From JACRBE01 sp964429005 (GTDB lineage: Bacteria > Chlamydiota > Chlamydiia > Chlamydiales > JACRBE01), in assembly GCA_964429005.1 (NCBI GenBank), contig CAYSAJ010000025.1, forward strand, positions 1-23,887: a DNA stretch of 23,887 bases, in the 5' to 3' direction. Positions 14,287-22,330 of the stretch are shown one piece after another. Numbering within the stretch: the stretch's first letter is position 1; each line of letters starts with the position of its first letter. Both the position numbers and the translations under genes were made by a program. Below the pieces are notes generated by a model, which saw nothing but the letters and a program-made list of their open reading frames with translations, made no database searches and was not told the DNA's origin.

Positions 14287-14926
14287 AGTTATTAGCCTTA
14301 GTGTAGAAAAAAACGGCAAAAAAATTCTCGAAGATATCAGTTGCATACTTCCTCAAGATGAAATCACACTCCTTATAGGGAAAAGTGGCTCTGGAAAAAC
14401 AACTTTTCTGCGAACACTTGCAAAGCTTGAAACTCCTTATCAAGGGGTCATTGAGTATAAAGGGAAAAAAATAGATCCTTCCAAAAACCAAATGGGCATG
14501 ATCGGGTATGTTTCACAATCTTACTCTCTTTTCCCCCATAAAACAGTCTTAGAGCAATGCACTCAGCCCCTTACCTTAAAAGGAATAGATAAGAATGAAG
14601 CAAACAAACAAGCTATGGCTCTTTTGGACTCTTTGGGGTTGGAAAGTAAATATAACTCCTACCCTCACCAGCTTTCTGGAGGGCAAAAGCAAAGAGTAGC
14701 GATCGCTAGAGCTGTGCTATTAAAGCCTCAGTTTATCTTACTCGATGAACCCACTTCTGCTCTTGATCCTGAAAATAGCGCTCTCCTTTTAGAGATACTC
14801 ATAAATCTTATGAAAGAAGGGATAGGGATCGTCGTAGCAACTCAAGATTTGCACTTTGCAGCGCAAATAAAAATGCGCTCTCTCATATTTTCAGATGGAA
14901 AAATCGAAAAAGAGCTTATTAAATAA
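14279..14926 (+). CDS. Amino-acid ABC transporter ATPase, H-loop His replaced by Gln
   Basis: A 215-residue nucleotide-binding subunit of the HisP/GlnQ group, somewhat shorter than the usual about 240. Walker A GKSGSGKT (34-41), the Q-loop Gln80 in YVSQSYSLFP, signature LSGGQKQR (132-139), Walker B FILLDE (152-157) with Glu157, and the D-loop SALD are all intact. The H-loop is not: the usual VTHD reads ATQDL, with Gln189 (CAA) at the switch histidine. AAAGGAG precedes the start by about ten nt within the permease gene. The three genes and leader make one transcript, ended by the hairpin at 14931. Confidence 0.9.
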   Translation: MLRVISLSVEKNGKKILEDISCILPQDEITLLIGKSGSGKTTFLRTLAKLETPYQGVIEYKGKKIDPSKNQMGMIGYVSQSYSLFPHKTVLEQCTQPLTLKGIDKNEANKQAMALLDSLGLESKYNSYPHQLSGGQKQRVAIARAVLLKPQFILLDEPTSALDPENSALLLEILINLMKEGIGIVVATQDLHFAAQIKMRSLIFSDGKIEKELIK

Positions 14927-14930
14927 AAAA

Positions 14931-14952
14931 GCCCTAGGTAAATACCTAGGGC
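14931..14952. terminator. Bidirectional intrinsic terminator between convergent genes
   Basis: GCCCTAGGT and ACCTAGGGC form a perfect 9-bp stem with an AAAT loop (the outermost loop bases can also pair). On the minus strand it is followed by TTTTTTATTT, a strong terminator for the MOMP-like gene. On the plus strand the following CTTCTTGATT is a weaker tract that would end the ABC importer transcript 4 nt after its stop codon. Confidence 0.88.
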
Positions 14953-14981
14953 CTTCTTGATTGACTCAATTTTTCTAAGAC

Positions 14982-16061
14982 TTAGAAACCAACGAGTAAC
15001 TTAAAGTAAGGACCAGCAAGGGAGAAATTGCTCACTACATTTTGGAATGTGCGAGCATAAACACCTACTGTATCTGGATCAACAGGAGGTGTAACCACTT
15101 CACTGCCGATGTCAATCGTTTGGATCGCATTGAGGTAAACTTGAGCTTGGTATCCTGCTTCGATGCGGATGAGGGCGCTATCTCCAATCATAAAATCATA
15201 ATCAAGACCGAGCTTTCCTTTGAGGACAGGGACTGTGATCACTTTATTATCAACTGTTGTCGTTTGATAGTTTGGAGGTGTGATGCCAAGGCCTGCGAGT
15301 GAAGGGGCCCAAGACTGATAGGTCGTGTTGTTTTTTTGGGGCCCTACAAACAATCCTGCGCCAGCATTTCCAGTAAGATGGAAGCCTGCAACGATCTTAT
15401 AAGCCATGTCTAAAGAAGCCTCAGGACCCGCTCCTGTAAATGTAGAAGGTGTAGTGATGATCTTTAGAGTGCTTTGTGTATCATCATAGTATTTTGATGT
15501 CATCGTTTGCTTGATTCTTGCAAAGCCAAGGCCTGCTGCTAAATCAATATTTAAACGATCACCAAGGTTTGTATAAACACCATAGTCAAGGTTCACTTCG
15601 TCAAAATGGAACTTCACATTGCCATGAGCATTTTTGTAAGTCGCAGCATCAGGACCAATCTCGAAGAAAGGGCCGATCATATTTTGCGAGCCTACATTTT
15701 TTGTTGCAGAATCACTAGAGCGGAAATGTTCCCAATTCAAAGCAATTTTGGAATTTGTGCAGTGGCTTACACCAGCGATTCCTATATCAAAAGCCCACTG
15801 GTAGTCTGTGTCTATTTTATGAATAAACCAGTTGGGTGTTGGCGCTGGAAGAGGATTCGCTTCAGCGGCGTAATATAAGTTGCTAGAAGTAGGTTGGAGC
15901 AATAGAGCTGTTCCATAGATCTCAAAGCAATACGCTGGACCAGAAAGATAGACATCTGAGCTTGTCCGAACAGGTGCCTGTGCTTGCATGCTATCATCAT
16001 CTGCATAGCCACTTGCAATGGCAGCAGATACGATTGCACTTAAAACGAGGGTTTTTTTCAT
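14982..16061 (-). CDS. MOMP-like outer-membrane porin (Legionella_OMP type)
   Basis: A 359-residue outer-membrane beta-barrel with a signal peptide (MKKTLVLSAIVSAAIASGYA, cut near residue 20) and a C-terminal Phe (LAGPYFKLLVGF), the usual barrel-assembly signal. Alternating hydrophobic strands run throughout. YGTALLLQPTSSNLYYAAEA, ALNWEHFRSSDSA, FHFDEVNLDYG and STFTGAGPEASLDMAYKIV resemble the PF05150 porins found as multicopy MOMP-like proteins in Waddlia, Parachlamydia and Simkania. It probably forms a general diffusion pore. Few Cys residues are present, unlike classical chlamydial MOMP, which is disulphide-linked. AAGGAAT precedes the start, a clear promoter lies upstream and a strong terminator follows. 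Confidence 0.8.
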   Translation of the reverse strand: MKKTLVLSAIVSAAIASGYADDDSMQAQAPVRTSSDVYLSGPAYCFEIYGTALLLQPTSSNLYYAAEANPLPAPTPNWFIHKIDTDYQWAFDIGIAGVSHCTNSKIALNWEHFRSSDSATKNVGSQNMIGPFFEIGPDAATYKNAHGNVKFHFDEVNLDYGVYTNLGDRLNIDLAAGLGFARIKQTMTSKYYDDTQSTLKIITTPSTFTGAGPEASLDMAYKIVAGFHLTGNAGAGLFVGPQKNNTTYQSWAPSLAGLGITPPNYQTTTVDNKVITVPVLKGKLGLDYDFMIGDSALIRIEAGYQAQVYLNAIQTIDIGSEVVTPPVDPDTVGVYARTFQNVVSNFSLAGPYFKLLVGF

Positions 16062-16089
16062 AATATTCCTTAAATAAAGGTTTTATATG

Positions 16090-16119
16090 AAAATAGAAAA
16101 GGTAGAACTCATTTGTCAA
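16090..16119 (-). promoter_or_regulatory. Promoter of the MOMP-like porin gene
   Basis: On the minus strand a consensus TTGACA (16119-16114) is followed after 18 bp by TATTTT (16095-16090). Transcription would start near 16083, giving a leader of about 22 nt with AAGGAA just before the ATG at 16061. Confidence 0.55.
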
Positions 16120-16186
16120 TATTTTCATTGAAAAATAGATCGGTGTAGATGAATTAGACAACTTCATATACAAAATATGACTAAAA

Positions 16187-16213
16187 TAGCCCCTTATTGT
16201 TCAAAGGGGGCTA
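16187..16213 (-). terminator. Terminator after the 516-aa unknown gene
   Basis: On the minus strand TAGCCCC (from 16213) and GGGGCTA (to 16187) pair around a 13-nt loop that can close further by A-T pairs, followed by TTTTAG. It starts directly after the TAG stop of the upstream gene. Confidence 0.7.
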
Positions 16214-17764
16214 CTAACCCATCATTCTTGCCATCTTTTTTCTATCATTAAGCGAGGCTCCAATCAAATGCCTGTAGTGCTGAGAAATTGCAACATCGAT
16301 CGCTGCTGCTTCTTCTGCACTCAGCGCTTTTCTTGTAAGCGTTTCAGCAGAAGCTTTATGGATAGCTTTCATTTCTTCCAAGGTCCACACTGTAAATTCT
16401 TCCCTTAAAAGAAGTTCTGAGACTGCTTCTAGTAAATCTTTTGTTAATTGAGCCCGTCGTTTCGCTTCTTCTTCTGAAAGCCCTGCGGCTTTACCCGTTT
16501 CAATAATTGTAGCATGAATGATATTTGAACATGGGAGATCATCACTAGAAGCGCCATCTTCTTCATCATCAAAAATAATCTCCAAAGTCAATTGCATAAG
16601 AGATTTTATCGCTTGGATCATCATTTTTCTTATATTAAGATCAGGATTTAATCCGATGATTTCTTCTAACTTACTTTTGAGCAATTCAATCGCTTTTTCT
16701 AATTCTTTTCTTTCAGCTATTTGCTTTGCATCTGCACTATCGATACCCACTGCTGTATTAATGGTAGTGATTAAGGCATCAAGTTGTATTGTAAATCTGT
16801 CTAATGAACCTTCAGGAAATTCAGGATGGAGCAATTCCTCCTCGAAAAGACTAAAGACCCTCAGTAAGACATTCTGCATAGATATTTGAGGATGACGTAG
16901 TTTGCCAAACCCAGGAAATGTGAGAACAAGGCGATCCATCACAGCCCTAGGTATATCTTTTTCAATCCGTTTTATACATGTATCCATTACGTTAGCAATT
17001 TTGCTAAAAAGAGGGGGAGCGGAAGAAGCCTTAGGAATGAGAATAACAACTTTTCTTCCTCGTAAAAAAGTATCAAAAGAACTAAGGTCCCTTCTAGTCC
17101 ATTCTTCAATACTTGAATTGAAAGTGCGTAGTACTTCTTCAACTTTATCATGGTTCACAAGATGAGAGATCCCCGCTATCAAAAAGGAGCGAGACTTGGG
17201 AGGTTTTTCAGCGGACAAGGCAGTTATCATGGATAGATTGCGTGCATCAAACGTAGCATCTAGTCCTGCTGCAGCTTTATGAATAAATTCTTCGGAGGTT
17301 ACTTCAATATCAGTACACTGTCTATAGACGATCTCACATAGTTCAGCCATATGAGCCTCTCGATCAGCCTCAGTAGGAGCTGACACAACTTTTTGAATTA
17401 AAATTTGTGCTAGAGATTCATGTTCTCCTACCCTGCGGGCCAGCGGCTGACCGCTTATTACGTCACTCCCTCCAATATCCCAGCCACGTAGCATATCTTT
17501 TCGATCTATCCATATTGCATGAACTTGCTGATGAGACTCGGGAGGACATCCTAAAGAAACGCTTTCAAGCAAGACTATGTCCCCTTCTCTAGAGTATCGA
17601 TTAATGAAATCTGTATTAATCACAGAAAAAGCAAGTGCAGTATGAACGTCTGCTAATAAAAATTCTTGGGCGGCTTCCAAATGATCAGGATCTAATCCTT
17701 CACCCATGTAAGCAACATCGTAATGGGCACGGACGTAAGATGAAAGTGAATCTTCTAGATGCAT
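16214..17764 (-). CDS. Unknown 516-aa protein with TraB/GumN-like traits
   Basis: I do not recognise this 516-residue protein with confidence. Two segments recall the TraB/GumN/ChaN fold: VINTDFINRYSREGDIVLLE (about 47-66) and, later, RNLSMITAL followed by SFLIAGISHLVNHDKVEEVL and GRKVVILIPK (about 175-250). In that fold these are the strand with a conserved Glu and the paired His strand. The second half (about 300-516) is helical and highly charged, including an acidic patch (FDDEEDGASSDD). No signal peptide or membrane helix is seen. AGAGG lies 5 nt before the ATG and can pair with CCTC 8 nt upstream, so a weak hairpin may limit initiation. It is the last gene of a three-gene minus-strand block and a hairpin follows. 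Confidence 0.55.
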   Translation of the reverse strand: MHLEDSLSSYVRAHYDVAYMGEGLDPDHLEAAQEFLLADVHTALAFSVINTDFINRYSREGDIVLLESVSLGCPPESHQQVHAIWIDRKDMLRGWDIGGSDVISGQPLARRVGEHESLAQILIQKVVSAPTEADREAHMAELCEIVYRQCTDIEVTSEEFIHKAAAGLDATFDARNLSMITALSAEKPPKSRSFLIAGISHLVNHDKVEEVLRTFNSSIEEWTRRDLSSFDTFLRGRKVVILIPKASSAPPLFSKIANVMDTCIKRIEKDIPRAVMDRLVLTFPGFGKLRHPQISMQNVLLRVFSLFEEELLHPEFPEGSLDRFTIQLDALITTINTAVGIDSADAKQIAERKELEKAIELLKSKLEEIIGLNPDLNIRKMMIQAIKSLMQLTLEIIFDDEEDGASSDDLPCSNIIHATIIETGKAAGLSEEEAKRRAQLTKDLLEAVSELLLREEFTVWTLEEMKAIHKASAETLTRKALSAEEAAAIDVAISQHYRHLIGASLNDRKKMARMMG

Positions 17765-17831
17765 AATAACCTCTAATTATTGAGGAATATTTTACTGACA
17801 AAAGGCTTTAGTGGTAAGTAGAAGGAAGTTT

Positions 17832-18884
17832 TTAATGTTCTATTGAAATTAAGCTGTTAAATAACAATGGCTTGCTTATCTTTGTTGCCCAAATTTCTGA
17901 ATCTTGTTTCCCATAGACTACCCAAAGCTGATCCCGAATGCTCATAAGACCACAAGGGAAAACGACTTTGAGAGGTTTCCATGTTTTAAAGTCTGTCTTT
18001 GTATAAAAATTTTCCCCTAGGATAGGAGCAGGGGAGATCGCCTTGATGGCGAAAGGAGGCTTATCTTCAAATAGGATCGCTCCCATAAAATAGTGCATCA
18101 TCATTTTCTTATCAGATTGATATGAAGCGATTTTTTTTGAAGAGTGGAAAAAGGTGAGATAATACCCCTCTTCATGAATTGCTGGAGTGCCCCCTCGAAT
18201 TTCTCCAAATTCCCAACGGATTTCTTCTTCTGAGAGAGAAAACCTTTCACATCGGTTTTCCTCAGGAATTGGACGAAATACCCTGTGAGGTGAAAATGTG
18301 TAGGAGAGCAATAATTCATCTTGATGGTCAAATGGAGTCCAGTTTTTTTCAATGCGGCGATGAGACTCTTTTTCAAATGAAAGAAAAGGGTGGGTATTAA
18401 CAAGAGAAAAGGTATCTTTATTTTCTACTATTTCCCCAATGAAAACTCGCCTTTGATCTTTTTTGTCGATTTGTACCAAAGCACTGTAAATCATATAGAG
18501 CTTGTCATTCAATACATAGAGGCGAGGATCTTGGATTTTTTGCTCTAACTCATGTGAGGTTTGTAGCTCAAAAGGAGGAGATAGGACATGTAGCTCCTCA
18601 TCTACCCAAACAAGGCCTATCTTGTGAGTTTGATGCCCTTCACGGATACGAAAGCTTAAAAGCCATTTTCCTTTCCATGATACGATGGAGGGGTTAAAAA
18701 CGATCGGATAATTTTCGATCTCTATGCGCTTTGTCTCTAGTATAAAAGGGGAATAGTGACTTTCTAGATCATAGACTCCATCTATAACAGGAATATAAAC
18801 CATCTCTTCTTCAATGTTGTCAGGGACATCAGCCTTAAGAAAAGAAGTTAAACAAAGACATGTGCAAATGAATAGATTTTTCAT
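17832..18884 (-). CDS. Secreted five-bladed beta-propeller glycosidase-like protein
   Basis: A 350-residue exported protein with signal peptide MKNLFICTCLCLTSFLKA. The mature part shows repeated propeller strands of the GH130/GH43-like type: FNPSIVSWKGKWLLSFRIRE, QDPRLYVLNDKLYMIYSA, ELLLSYTFSPHRVF, GGTPAIHEEGYYLTFFHSS and FPCGLMSIRDQLWVVYG. These are the 'read, compare, describe' blades found in glycosidase-like proteins. The frame is open to 18947, but the start at 18884 begins the signal peptide and lies 1 nt after the pyruvyl transferase stop, implying translational coupling. Substrate is unknown; the partner gene suggests a sugar polymer. Catalytic residues cannot be assigned from sequence alone. 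Confidence 0.6.
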   Translation of the reverse strand: MKNLFICTCLCLTSFLKADVPDNIEEEMVYIPVIDGVYDLESHYSPFILETKRIEIENYPIVFNPSIVSWKGKWLLSFRIREGHQTHKIGLVWVDEELHVLSPPFELQTSHELEQKIQDPRLYVLNDKLYMIYSALVQIDKKDQRRVFIGEIVENKDTFSLVNTHPFLSFEKESHRRIEKNWTPFDHQDELLLSYTFSPHRVFRPIPEENRCERFSLSEEEIRWEFGEIRGGTPAIHEEGYYLTFFHSSKKIASYQSDKKMMMHYFMGAILFEDKPPFAIKAISPAPILGENFYTKTDFKTWKPLKVVFPCGLMSIRDQLWVVYGKQDSEIWATKISKPLLFNSLISIEH

Positions 18885-18885
18885 T

Positions 18886-19755
18886 TTAGTGGTGATTCCA
18901 AAATTCAAAAGGAAATGCTTCATAGAGCTTTTGAAGGTCACAAACATAAGGTTTTTCTCCCCCCATTAGCAGGGCTTCTTCTACGGAAGAAGCGTATCGA
19001 AATTGATTTCTTCCGGTTCCAAAATAATAATCTTGATATTTGAAGATATGCTCGTTTTCCGTTACACGCAAAAGCCTTGCTGGTATTCCATAGGCTTCTG
19101 CAACAACAAGACCATGAAGTGAGGAGGATATAACAAATTTTGCACTGAGAATTTTCTGTACAACATCAAGCCAAGGCTCTGTAGGATATACAACATGACC
19201 ATCTTGAGGAAAAAGATCATTTTCAGAGTAGTGGGGAATCACTATATAGTCATATTCAGGATCTTCACTTTTTTTCAGCTCAGGAAATAAAACAGGCATG
19301 AGAAGAGCTGGATCTCCATATACTTCAGGACATGAAATCCCTTTTTCTTGTAGAAATTGTCGCGTTAGGGGCCCTCTCACAGCTCTTACATCGAGATCTG
19401 AAAAATGAAAAATTGCGTGATGGACAGAGCGGCCACTAACCCCAGATCCCCAAATCACATCTCCATCTCTTGCAAAACGTAGGATCGAACCTACGGCCAG
19501 TAGTTTCTTAGGATTAGACGGTTTATTGTGTTTCACGATGCGAATCGGTTCATGGACCATTCTTTCAACAATCTCTAGAGATAAATAATCCCCAAAATTT
19601 ATAAACCGTGAGGTTTGCCAATAAAAAAGGGGAAGCCCCTCAGACCATGTGAGGGCGGTAGAGAGTAGTAGTGGTAAAAGGAATCTAGGCTTTAGCACAA
19701 TATGATAAAAAACGTTTTTTTTCGCGGGAGTGTACTGTAGATAGTTTTTTTGCAA
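18886..19755 (-). CDS. Polysaccharide pyruvyl transferase family protein
   Basis: A 289-residue PS_pyruv_trans protein (ExoV/GumL-like). Members transfer pyruvate from phosphoenolpyruvate onto sugar residues, forming ketals. Family features are NFGDYLSLEIVERM (about 53-66), VIWGSGVSG, VRAVRGPLTRQFLQEKG, VYGDPALLMPVLFP, YIVIPHYSE and the signature FVISSSLHGLVVAEAYGIPA. The N-terminal FLLPLLLSTALTWSEG resembles a signal or anchor. The start is uncertain: TTG at 19755 has AAAGGAG only 2 nt away, while a GTG 19 codons later would leave the hydrophobic segment at the N-terminus. It is the first gene of the block with the propeller protein. Pyruvylated glycans are not described for chlamydiae as far as I know. 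Confidence 0.8.
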   Translation of the reverse strand: MQKNYLQYTPAKKNVFYHIVLKPRFLLPLLLSTALTWSEGLPLFYWQTSRFINFGDYLSLEIVERMVHEPIRIVKHNKPSNPKKLLAVGSILRFARDGDVIWGSGVSGRSVHHAIFHFSDLDVRAVRGPLTRQFLQEKGISCPEVYGDPALLMPVLFPELKKSEDPEYDYIVIPHYSENDLFPQDGHVVYPTEPWLDVVQKILSAKFVISSSLHGLVVAEAYGIPARLLRVTENEHIFKYQDYYFGTGRNQFRYASSVEEALLMGGEKPYVCDLQKLYEAFPFEFWNHH

Positions 19756-19825
19756 AACTCCTTTTTGTGCAAAGGTAGTTTAATATCTCCAAATTTCGTA
19801 TTCTGAATCGTTTTTAAGGAGCTTT

Positions 19826-20353
19826 ATGAAGAGTCTTTTTGTTGTTTTTGTTTGCTGTTTTTCTCTATATAATAGCATCGAAGGATATTCTTTTGACGAG
19901 GGTGAAACGATTTTGCAATATTATTATGAAGAACAGAATTCTCTAATTCGTGACATGATCCTTAAAGGATTAGAAGAGTACAATACAACTTTCTTTGAGA
20001 AGAAATATCAAAAAGTTCATTTTCCTTCTTTTGTTGTTTATGTCAAAAATGATCATAACGCGCTCATCGGCGGCGTTTGTGGGCTCTTATTTCAAACAGA
20101 CAATTCTCGATGGGCCTATGTAGATTATGCCTGGGTAGATAAAGCATACCGAAAGCAAGGAGTTGGGCGAAATCTATTCCTAAAACTAGAGGAATATGTC
20201 CGTAATCAAGGATGCACCTACATCCAACTTTTCACGTGGGAGTATCAAGCTGTTGGTTTCTACGAAAAATTGGGATATAGCCAAGTAGGTCTTGTCCCTG
20301 ATTGGATTGAGGGCTACGATGCCTTATTTTTTAGAAAGTTGCTTAAAGATTGA
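19826..20353 (+). CDS. GNAT acetyltransferase with N-terminal signal peptide
   Basis: A 175-residue GNAT N-acetyltransferase. The acetyl-CoA loop is YRKQGVGRNLF (109-119), preceded by WAYVDYAWVD (strand beta4) and followed by CTYIQLFTWEYQAVGFYEKLGY, all typical of a family whose members usually start near the GLEEYN helix (here residue 48). Unusually, about 25 extra residues at the N-terminus, MKSLFVVFVCCFSLYNSIEG, look like a signal peptide or membrane anchor. AAGGAG lies 5 nt before the ATG, so this start is well supported. That would place an acetyl-CoA-dependent enzyme outside the cytosol, or tether it to the membrane. Its 3' end overlaps the convergent kinase gene by 11 nt. Confidence 0.82.
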   Translation: MKSLFVVFVCCFSLYNSIEGYSFDEGETILQYYYEEQNSLIRDMILKGLEEYNTTFFEKKYQKVHFPSFVVYVKNDHNALIGGVCGLLFQTDNSRWAYVDYAWVDKAYRKQGVGRNLFLKLEEYVRNQGCTYIQLFTWEYQAVGFYEKLGYSQVGLVPDWIEGYDALFFRKLLKD

Positions 20354-20831
20354 TGAGATCAAAAACAGCCTCTATTTCTTGCCGAGTTGACATCTCAGAA
20401 GTATCCAAAATCAAATCGTATGAAAAATCAAGCTCCTCAGGCAGGCTTAAAATTTTCTGATGGGTCTCTTCGACAAAGAGCCTTGCATAGAAAGCTCTTT
20501 TAGGGCTCCTCATCCGGACAATGTTTCTTTTTTCATCTCTAGCAAGAAGCACTTTAAGGGGAGCTGTCACAGCAATATATTTTTCACCATTTAGAGGGGC
20601 TCTCCAAGGAAGCTGAGTATCTACTACAAAGTTTCCCTGATGGCTCCTCATCTGCTCATCGAGGTATTTATTCCCATTTTCTTCTAAACATGCGTTTTCT
20701 TCGATGAGGCGATCACGGTCGAGATAAGTCCATGAAGGCCCAAGCTTTTCTATTAAAGCTTGGCTCAAAGTTGATTTTCCTCCGCACGAAGGTCCAAATA
20801 TAAAGAGGATAGTCGCTAAAATAGAGAGCAT
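20343..20831 (-). CDS. P-loop kinase, AAA_33/CPT-like
   Basis: A 162-residue P-loop protein with Walker A GPSCGGKST (13-21), a following LDRDRL (38-42, where small kinases place their acceptor-binding Asp) and VDTQLPW as a likely Walker B-type strand. A basic lid (RDEKRNIVRMRSPKR) is also seen. The layout is that of chloramphenicol phosphotransferase-like or zeta-toxin-like kinases; the substrate is unknown. The N-terminal MLSILATILFIF forms the first strand and is hydrophobic enough to be mistaken for a signal peptide. No Shine-Dalgarno is seen, but it begins 8 nt after the barrel gene and is probably coupled to it. It overlaps the GNAT gene tail to tail by 11 nt. Confidence 0.72.
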   Translation of the reverse strand: MLSILATILFIFGPSCGGKSTLSQALIEKLGPSWTYLDRDRLIEENACLEENGNKYLDEQMRSHQGNFVVDTQLPWRAPLNGEKYIAVTAPLKVLLARDEKRNIVRMRSPKRAFYARLFVEETHQKILSLPEELDFSYDLILDTSEMSTRQEIEAVFDLINL

Positions 20832-20839
20832 ATATTCAC

Positions 20840-21556
20840 TTAAAAGCGATACGCCAGATTTCCTCTTAGACCTAGATATCCTCTTTGAACCTGAGAGCTA
20901 TACCAATAGATTAAAAAGGGCTCTAAACGAAGATCCCAATGTCGATTTTGCCCCATACGAAATGTAAATGGTAACGAAGCATCAAGACCCACAACAGGAG
21001 ATTGCCAGCCCCAAGATTTATTATCTGTAGGGCCACCCATCATCCCTTTAAAATGCCACCCTAAACTAAATACGGAATTAAAATCATGATCGTAGAGAAC
21101 ACCAAAGCTGCCATAAATAAGAAGAGGCAAGTAGGATTTTTCTGTGGAATTTACTGCCCAGTAAGAGCCATTTACTAAAATCCAGCTCGTAACATGAGGC
21201 TCTTTTTTCCAATCTTTAAAGACTCCCACACCAAAAAAAGGAGTTAGGTGGTCTTTATTGGTATAAAGAACATTATACCCCATCTGCAGCTCAGCTTCAC
21301 CAATCCAGCCACCCGAAAAATTATTGAAGTTATTACCTCCAATGAGAGCATAGGTGAGCCAAGATTCAAATGCTGCATAAAGGCTGTTAGGTTTAATTCT
21401 TTCATAACTTTGCAGTGGAAAGATCACTGCTAAGCGATTGTCATAAGGATAGTAGGGAGAGGGCTGCGCAGCTTTTTGCTGAGAATCAGCCTGAACATCT
21501 AAGCCAAAAATTATTGATGACGATAGAAAAAAGAATAAGAAACAAAACTTTCGCAT
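20840..21556 (-). CDS. Small outer-membrane beta-barrel-like protein (unknown)
   Basis: A 238-residue exported protein with signal peptide MRKFCFLFFFLSSSIIFGLD. The mature part is aromatic-rich with alternating strands (WIGEAELQMGYNVLY, LTPFFGVGVFKDW, LLIYGSFGVLYDHDF, LEPFLIYWYSS) and ends GLRGNLAYRF, with the terminal Phe of barrel proteins. I cannot name the family. The frame is open to 21586, but the start at 21556 has GAAGG 7 nt before it and places the signal peptide at the N-terminus. It is followed after 8 nt by the P-loop kinase gene on the same strand. Confidence 0.7.
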   Translation of the reverse strand: MRKFCFLFFFLSSSIIFGLDVQADSQQKAAQPSPYYPYDNRLAVIFPLQSYERIKPNSLYAAFESWLTYALIGGNNFNNFSGGWIGEAELQMGYNVLYTNKDHLTPFFGVGVFKDWKKEPHVTSWILVNGSYWAVNSTEKSYLPLLIYGSFGVLYDHDFNSVFSLGWHFKGMMGGPTDNKSWGWQSPVVGLDASLPFTFRMGQNRHWDLRLEPFLIYWYSSQVQRGYLGLRGNLAYRF

Positions 21557-21628
21557 AAGAGAGCCTTCATGTAAAAAGAGCATCATATGGAGAATGCTTT
21601 TTCCTTCAAAAACAAATTTATAAAAAAC

Positions 21629-22264
21629 CTATCTTTTTCCATCTCTGAGGTGTTCTGCTCTCTCAGGGTGTCTTCTCTTTGATCCAACAGTTGGATTTTT
21701 AGGGAAGAAATCTTCTTCACGATAGGTGCCGTTTTGTTTTGCCAGAGTTACTAAAGAATATAAGACCACTGCTGGGCGTCTTGCATAATATCCGACTCCT
21801 AAGGTCAGATGAACAAGGGCAATATTGCGAAGGCCTATAAATCGTATAGTATCGGTGATTGTCGAAGAGGTTTCTTCTACAATAGGTTTTGAAGGATCAG
21901 AAGAAAAAGTAATAAGAACTCTCCTCGCTTCTTCATGACGAGTGATAGAAGGAAGCGCGTGAACACGATCTAAAAGAGAACATGTCCTTGAAGCATCGTA
22001 AAGACCAGTGGAAGTGATCAGAATCCTTGGATCAATATCTCCTCTTCTCATAATCTCTGCAAAGATCTCTATGGATGAATTAAGTGCACTTACCGAAATG
22101 ACTATGGAAGTAGGGGAGTATCCGCTCAAAGCTCGGTCTAAGAGGGCAATCTGTGTTCCAAAAGGAGCTCCTTTTGCTTTTGCCCCATAGCTTTCATAAG
22201 AGTGTCTCATATAGGCTGTTTCAGGAGCTGCAGTATAACAAAGAGGATTCAAAGAAGTTGCCAT
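21629..22264 (-). CDS. Unknown 211-aa protein with basic tail
   Basis: I do not recognise this 211-residue protein. It has no signal peptide or membrane helix. The N-terminus (MATSLNPLCYTAAPETAYM) is Ala/Thr/Ser-rich and apparently disordered, and the middle mixes alpha and beta (TSIVISVSALNSSIEIFAEI; PRILITSTGLYD; RRVLITFSSDP). The C-terminal about 30 residues are very basic (KRRHPERAEHLRDGKR). No Shine-Dalgarno is visible; an AT-rich ATATATATG surrounds the start. In a chlamydia such a protein could be an effector or nucleic-acid binding, but there is no evidence for either. It is downstream of the nitrilase gene, 66 nt apart, and may be read through. Confidence 0.6.
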   Translation of the reverse strand: MATSLNPLCYTAAPETAYMRHSYESYGAKAKGAPFGTQIALLDRALSGYSPTSIVISVSALNSSIEIFAEIMRRGDIDPRILITSTGLYDASRTCSLLDRVHALPSITRHEEARRVLITFSSDPSKPIVEETSSTITDTIRFIGLRNIALVHLTLGVGYYARRPAVVLYSLVTLAKQNGTYREEDFFPKNPTVGSKRRHPERAEHLRDGKR

Positions 22265-22330
22265 ATATAAAAAAGGGGATGATTTTAGCTTGCAAAATCT
22301 TAATATTTGAGGCGTTTTTAGTAACGAACT

